Made by a program: the position numbers and the translations under genes. Below, piece after piece: positions 6,264 to 9,813 of a stretch of 9,813 nucleotides of DNA. The notes under the pieces were generated by a model that saw nothing but the letters and a program-made list of their open reading frames with translations, had not been told where the DNA came from and did not search any database. The stretch is from Oxalobacteraceae bacterium UBA5157. GTDB taxonomy: Bacteria > Pseudomonadota > Gammaproteobacteria > Burkholderiales > Burkholderiaceae_D. The DNA lies in the NCBI GenBank assembly GCA_002415335.1, contig DHXL01000344.1:1073-10885 (forward strand), given 5' to 3'. Every line of letters begins with the position of its first letter. Within the stretch, counting starts at the first letter, position 1.

Positions 6264-6519
6264 GATGGATTCCTCTCGATGTGATGGGTCGAATAGTTTG
6301 GGACAGAGCGCCGCTCCTGGTCGGGCGGTTGGCGGCAGGCACACGAGCTTACCCCGCCTACCTCCTCCCGCGCGCCTCGGGCAACTCTTTCCCGCGATAA
6401 CCAGGATCAAACACCGCACCTGCGGGGCGCGGCTACAGCTTGCAGTATGCCTTGTTCGACGGTTTTCTGCAGGCGATGGGCCGCGCTCCATCCGCCGGCG
6501 ATGGCGGAGGATGCGGGAA
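6264..6519. other. Non-coding gap between ftsZ and the peroxiredoxin gene
   Basis: 256 bp with no supported gene. It is rich in GC and holds a hairpin just after ftsZ and a perfect AGGAGGT on the minus strand (6366-6360) with no properly spaced start codon. A normal ribosome site for the peroxiredoxin gene, AGAGGA, is at 6276-6271. I see no convincing promoter, so the peroxiredoxin gene may be read from ftsZ or from a promoter that does not resemble the sigma-70 consensus. Confidence 0.5.
6491..6508 (-). terminator. Hairpin just after ftsZ, without T-run
   Basis: TCCGCC (6491-6496) and GGCGGA (6503-6508) form a 6-bp GC-rich stem with a 6-nt loop, 11 nt past the ftsZ stop. No T-run follows on the minus strand. 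It could be a partial terminator or an mRNA end-protecting stem between ftsZ and the peroxiredoxin gene. Confidence 0.3.
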
Positions 6520-7710
6520 TTAATCGGCCTGTTTGCGCAAGAACGCCGGAATATCGTAGGTCTCCATCCCGTTTTTTTCCAGCGCACGCACGGTCTCGGA
6601 CGCTGACTCGCGACGCCATACCGCAGGCGCCTTCAGACCGTTGAACGACGAGCCGCCCTGACTGTTGCCATGACCGGAGCCGATGCCCGAATTTTGCATC
6701 ATCGGTTCATTGTGGGTCCCGGTACGCAGCATTGGCGTCTGCACCAGTTGCACGTTCTTGCGGCCGCGACCGAGGCCGGTTGCGACCACCGTGACGCGAA
6801 TGTCGTCGCCCATGTTGTCATCGTACGCGATGCCCTGTGCGATCGAGGCGTCGGCGGCGGCAAATGCCCGGACCGTTGCCATGACTTCCTTGATTTCCTT
6901 GCCTTTCAGGCCGCGGCTGGCAGTCACGTTGACCAACACGCCGCGCGCGCCGGACAGGTCGATGCCATCCAGCAGCGGAGACGCCACCGCTTGTTCGGCG
7001 GCGATCCGTGCGCGGTCGACGCCGGACGCGGTGGCGGTGCCCATCATCGCCTTGCCTTGCTCGCCCATGATGGTCTTGACGTCATTGAAGTCGACGTTGA
7101 TGTGGCCTGGCACGTTGATGATCTCGGCGATCCCGGCGACCGCATTGTTGAGCACATCGTCGGCATGCTGCAGCCATTCGATCATGCTGTCGTCTTCGTA
7201 AATCTCTTCCAGTTTTTCATTCAGGATGATGATCAGAGAATCGACATGCTGGCCCAGCGCTTCCAGCCCTTCGTTGGCGATGTCCATGCACTTCTGGCCT
7301 TCGTACGAGAACGGCTTGGAAACCACGGCCACGGTCAGTGCGCCCAGCTCCTTGGCGATCTGCGCCACGATCGGCGCCGCGCCGGTACCCGTGCCGCCGC
7401 CCATGCCGGCGGCAATGAATACCATGTGTGCGCCGCGCAACGCGTCCTCGATGCGCGCCCGCGATTCTTCCGCCAGCTGGCGTCCGACCGCCGGCTTCAT
7501 GCCGGCCCCGAGGCCGGTGTCGCCGATCTGGATCACGTTGTGCGCATTCGATTGCTGCAGCGCCTGTGCGTCCGTATTGGCACAGATGAATTCGACGCCG
7601 GAGACGCCTTTATTAATCATGTGCTGTACCGCGTTGCCGCCGGCGCCACCGACGCCGACGACCTTGATTACAGTCCCTGTTGATGCATTATCAAGCATAT
7701 CGATTTCCAT
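6520..7710 (-). CDS. ftsZ: Cell division GTPase FtsZ
   Basis: FtsZ is the tubulin-like GTPase that forms the cytokinetic ring at midcell. This 396-residue protein is full length. Seen: VVGVGGAGGNAV (17-28) nucleotide-binding loop; the tubulin signature GGGTGTG (104-110); VVSKPFSYEG (129-138); the synergy T7 loop NVDFNDVKTIM (205-215) with Asp207 and Asp210; a variable linker from about 320 to 385 rich in Gly, Ser and Asn; and the conserved C-terminal peptide DIPAFLRKQAD (386-396) that binds FtsA and other partners. The start is supported by AGGGAG five bases upstream and by MEIDML, typical of betaproteobacterial FtsZ. It follows ftsA by 155 bp, a wider gap than in E. coli, suggesting separate control of FtsZ amount. 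No anomalies in motifs. Confidence 0.99.
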   Translation of the reverse strand: MEIDMLDNASTGTVIKVVGVGGAGGNAVQHMINKGVSGVEFICANTDAQALQQSNAHNVIQIGDTGLGAGMKPAVGRQLAEESRARIEDALRGAHMVFIAAGMGGGTGTGAAPIVAQIAKELGALTVAVVSKPFSYEGQKCMDIANEGLEALGQHVDSLIIILNEKLEEIYEDDSMIEWLQHADDVLNNAVAGIAEIINVPGHINVDFNDVKTIMGEQGKAMMGTATASGVDRARIAAEQAVASPLLDGIDLSGARGVLVNVTASRGLKGKEIKEVMATVRAFAAADASIAQGIAYDDNMGDDIRVTVVATGLGRGRKNVQLVQTPMLRTGTHNEPMMQNSGIGSGHGNSQGGSSFNGLKAPAVWRRESASETVRALEKNGMETYDIPAFLRKQAD

Positions 7711-7727
7711 GCCAACTCCCTAAAGTG

Positions 7728-7777
7728 TGCAGTTTTCAGTCGATAGTCTTCACGCGATGTGGTGACTAGCAACTGCA
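7728..7777 (-). promoter_or_regulatory. Possible stem-loop in the ftsZ leader
   Basis: In the 155-bp ftsA-ftsZ gap, TGCAGTT (7728-7734) is complementary to AACTGCA (7771-7777). Inside them, TAGTC (7744-7748) can pair with GACTA (7764-7768). The fold would end about 6 nt before the ftsZ ribosome site (7721-7716). An AT-rich stretch upstream (7788-7798) could hold a -10 box, but no matching -35 was found. Pairing was judged by eye only. Confidence 0.3.
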
Positions 7778-7865
7778 AACTACGAGCTAAAATAATTACG
7801 GGACAGCATTCATGCGATGCCGAAGCGTGTTGAATGACGCGGTCCCGAACTGACCATAAAACTGA

Positions 7866-9098
7866 CTAGAAATTACCCAAGAACCACTCTTTCATGCGTT
7901 GCAATACCGCCTTCACCGACCCATCCTGGCGCGCCACGATGTGGCCTCGCAAGTACTGTTTTTTCGCTTCCAGCAGCAAGCCAAGCACTGCCGCATAACG
8001 CGCGCTGCGCACGACGTCAGCCAGCTGGCCGCTATAGTCCGGGATACCGAGGCGCGCGGGCTTCAGGAAAATATCCTCGGCTAGTTCGACCATGCCTGGC
8101 ATCATGCCGGTGCCGCCGGTCAGGACGACGCCGGATGACAGCACTTCTTCATAGCCGGATTCGCGCACCACCTGGTGCACCAGCGCGAACAATTCCTCGA
8201 CGCGCGGCTCGATCACCGCGGCCAGCGCCTGGCGTGACAGCGTGCGCGGGCCGCGGTCGCCGAGGCCCGGCACTTCCAGCGTTTCTCCGGGATCGGCCAG
8301 CACCTGCTTGGCGACGCCGTAGCGCAACTTGATTTCTTCCGCTTCCGCGGTCGGGGTGCGCAAGGCCATCGCAATATCGTTGGTGATCTGGTCGCCCGCA
8401 ATCGGGATCACGGCCGTGTGGCGAATCGCGCCCTCGGTGAAGATCGCGACGTCGGTGGTGCCGCCGCCAATGTCGATCAACACCACCCCCAGTTCCTTCT
8501 CGTCCGCCGTCAGCACCGCATCGGCCGAGGCCATCGGTTGCAGGATCAGGTCGGATACTTCCAGTCCGCAGCGGCGCACGCACTTGACGATGTTTTGCAC
8601 CGCCGACACCGCGCCGGTGACAATGTGGACCTTGACTTCGAGCCGGATGCCGCTCATGCCGATCGGCTCGCGGACGTCTTCCTGGTTGTCGACGATGAAT
8701 TCCTGCGGCACCGTGTGCAGCAGTTGCTGGTCGGTCGGGATGTTGACGGCCTTGGCGGTCTCGATCACGCGTGCGACGTCGGCAGCGGTGACTTCCTTGT
8801 CCTTGATCGCAACCATGCCGCTCGAATTAAAGCTGCGGATGTGGCTGCCCGCGATGCCTGTGTACACATTCCTGATCTTGCAATCCGCCATCAGTTCGGC
8901 TTCCTCGAGCGCGCGCTGGATCGATTCGACGGTTGCCTCGATGTTGACGACCACGCCCTTTTTCAGCCCCTTGGATTCGTGCTGGCCGAGCCCGATCACC
9001 TCGTGCCGCCCGTTGGGCAATACCTCGGCGACCACCGCCACCACTTTCGATGTGCCGATGTCGAGGCCGACAATCAGATTTTTTGCGTCTTTTGTCAT
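7866..9098 (-). CDS. ftsA: Cell division protein FtsA
   Basis: FtsA is the actin-like ATPase that tethers FtsZ filaments to the inner membrane and recruits later divisome proteins. At 410 residues it is full length. Seen: phosphate-1 motif LDIGTSKVVAVVAE (12-25); the family-specific 1C subdomain at about 85-165; phosphate-2 motif LIDIGGGTTDVAIF (207-220); adenosine motif LTGGTGMMPGM (326-336); and the C-terminal amphipathic membrane-targeting helix SVKAVLQRMKEWFLGNF (394-410) after a short linker. The start, MTKDAKNLIVGLDIG, fits the family. It begins 10 nt after the ftsQ stop, and no Shine-Dalgarno sequence is present in that gap (ACGAAACGAT). Translation is therefore likely coupled to ftsQ or uses an A-rich SD-independent start. 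Confidence 0.99.
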   Translation of the reverse strand: MTKDAKNLIVGLDIGTSKVVAVVAEVLPNGRHEVIGLGQHESKGLKKGVVVNIEATVESIQRALEEAELMADCKIRNVYTGIAGSHIRSFNSSGMVAIKDKEVTAADVARVIETAKAVNIPTDQQLLHTVPQEFIVDNQEDVREPIGMSGIRLEVKVHIVTGAVSAVQNIVKCVRRCGLEVSDLILQPMASADAVLTADEKELGVVLIDIGGGTTDVAIFTEGAIRHTAVIPIAGDQITNDIAMALRTPTAEAEEIKLRYGVAKQVLADPGETLEVPGLGDRGPRTLSRQALAAVIEPRVEELFALVHQVVRESGYEEVLSSGVVLTGGTGMMPGMVELAEDIFLKPARLGIPDYSGQLADVVRSARYAAVLGLLLEAKKQYLRGHIVARQDGSVKAVLQRMKEWFLGNF

Positions 9099-9108
9099 AT
9101 CGTTTCGT

Positions 9109-9813
9109 TTATTTTTTTTTGCCCACAGATCCGAATGAGATCCCGCTTGCTTTCAAGGCCAGGCCATTCGGATAACGCATATCCACACTCTCGATCCGAT
9201 CCTGCAAGCGCGCCACCAACTGCGGATAGATCCCGACCAACCGATTGACTCGCTCGCGCAACATCGTCCTGCTTTCTTCGCGTCCCAGTTTGACTTCCAT
9301 CCCGTTACTGAGCGTGACGCTCCATGCATAGCGGCTCGATAGCCGCAACGACGAGGGCTTCAAATTGGCCGGCGCAAACCAGTCGCGTAACTGGTTAAAG
9401 CGCGCCACCACGTCTTTTGCACTTCCCTCCGGGCCGGAGAAATCGGCCAGCTCGCCGTCTTCTTCGGCCTCACCCATATTCGCGACAAAAACCTCGCCGC
9501 CGGTCGACAGCAGCCGGCCGTCGTCACCCCAGGTACCCAACGGCACATGCTCCTCCAGTGCGACGATCAACTTGTTCGGCCATTCGCGCCGCACGCTCGC
9601 CTTTCGCACCCAGGGCACCGCTTCGAATGCCAGCCGCACGCTGTCCAGGTCGGCGGTGAAAAAATTGCCCTTGATGCGTGGCAGCGCGGTACTCCTGATC
9701 GTCGACGAATTGATGTGGCGCAGCGGCGTATCGGTCGCACTCTCGACCCGGATCACCTTCAGCGTGAACATCGGCCGTTGCGCCAGCCACCACAGCCCGC
9801 TTGCCAGCAGTGC
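9109..9813 (-). CDS. ftsQ: Cell division protein FtsQ (5' end beyond window)
   Basis: FtsQ is a single-pass inner membrane protein that links early cytoplasmic and late periplasmic divisome proteins through FtsB and FtsL. The visible 234 residues start near the end of the membrane helix (ALLASGLWWLAQ), so only the cytoplasmic tail and part of the helix are missing. The POTRA domain follows (FTLKVIRVES ... GNFFTADLDSVRLAFEAVPWV), with the family signature PWVRKASVRREWPNKLIVALEEH, then the beta domain (GTWGDDGRLLSTGGEVF) and a helical end. An internal Met at 9771 is not the start, because the frame runs on open through hydrophobic residues to the window edge. The last codons are GGC followed by nine A and TAA, giving a Lys-Lys-Lys end. 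It directly precedes ftsA in an operon. Confidence 0.96.
   Translation of the reverse strand, partial: ALLASGLWWLAQRPMFTLKVIRVESATDTPLRHINSSTIRSTALPRIKGNFFTADLDSVRLAFEAVPWVRKASVRREWPNKLIVALEEHVPLGTWGDDGRLLSTGGEVFVANMGEAEEDGELADFSGPEGSAKDVVARFNQLRDWFAPANLKPSSLRLSSRYAWSVTLSNGMEVKLGREESRTMLRERVNRLVGIYPQLVARLQDRIESVDMRYPNGLALKASGISFGSVGKKK

Noticed and set aside
6264..6587. N-terminal extension of the peroxiredoxin to 276 residues
   Set aside because: It would overlap the end of ftsZ, lacks family similarity, and a proper ribosome site precedes the 168-residue start.
6670..7683. 337-codon plus-strand open frame opposite ftsZ
   Set aside because: His/Asp/Val-rich composition is typical of an antisense shadow; FtsZ is complete on the other strand.
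7801..7816. GCATTCATGC palindrome upstream of ftsZ as an operator
   Set aside because: Only four paired bases per arm; too short to separate from chance.
9109..9771. ftsQ starting at the internal Met 9771
   Set aside because: The frame is open upstream to the window edge and encodes the end of the expected membrane helix, so the gene is truncated by the window, not short.

Overview
This window carries the distal end of a division and cell-wall (dcw) cluster and the genes just beyond it, on a moderately GC-rich chromosome. Protein similarity and gene order (ftsQ-ftsA-ftsZ, a type II peroxiredoxin, lpxC, dciA, an M23 peptidase, secA) point to a betaproteobacterium of the order Burkholderiales. 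The SecA, FtsZ and LpxC sequences look most like Oxalobacteraceae (the Herminiimonas, Collimonas and Janthinobacterium group). That family call is from memory of sequence style, not a search.

Layout, read along the minus strand, which carries every gene but one: ftsQ (5' end beyond the window, 9813-9109), ftsA (9098-7866), a 155-bp gap with a possible folded leader, ftsZ (7710-6520), a 256-bp non-coding gap, a peroxiredoxin gene (6263-5757), and a strong intrinsic terminator (5735-5710). Then come a FapA-like DUF342 gene (5620-3986), lpxC (3895-2960), the single plus-strand gene dciA (2383-2883), a membrane-anchored M23 peptidase gene (2334-1330), and the first 371 codons of secA (1115-1, continuing past the window edge).

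The genes share a theme of envelope growth and division. FtsQ, FtsA and FtsZ build the divisome. LpxC commits UDP-GlcNAc to lipid A. The M23 protein probably cuts or regulates peptidoglycan, SecA drives export, and DciA loads the replicative helicase. The peroxiredoxin and the FapA-like protein are the less expected members. The terminator after the peroxiredoxin gene splits the region into two transcription blocks, with probable new promoters ahead of fapA, lpxC and secA.

No mobile element, CRISPR array, tRNA or rRNA was found, and no complete unknown system is evident. The points worth a second look are regulatory: a probable leaderless lpxC promoter, a terminator-like hairpin in the secA leader, a ribosome-site-free ftsA start just after a run of nine A in ftsQ, a possible stem-loop ahead of ftsZ, and the DUF342 gene inside the cluster.
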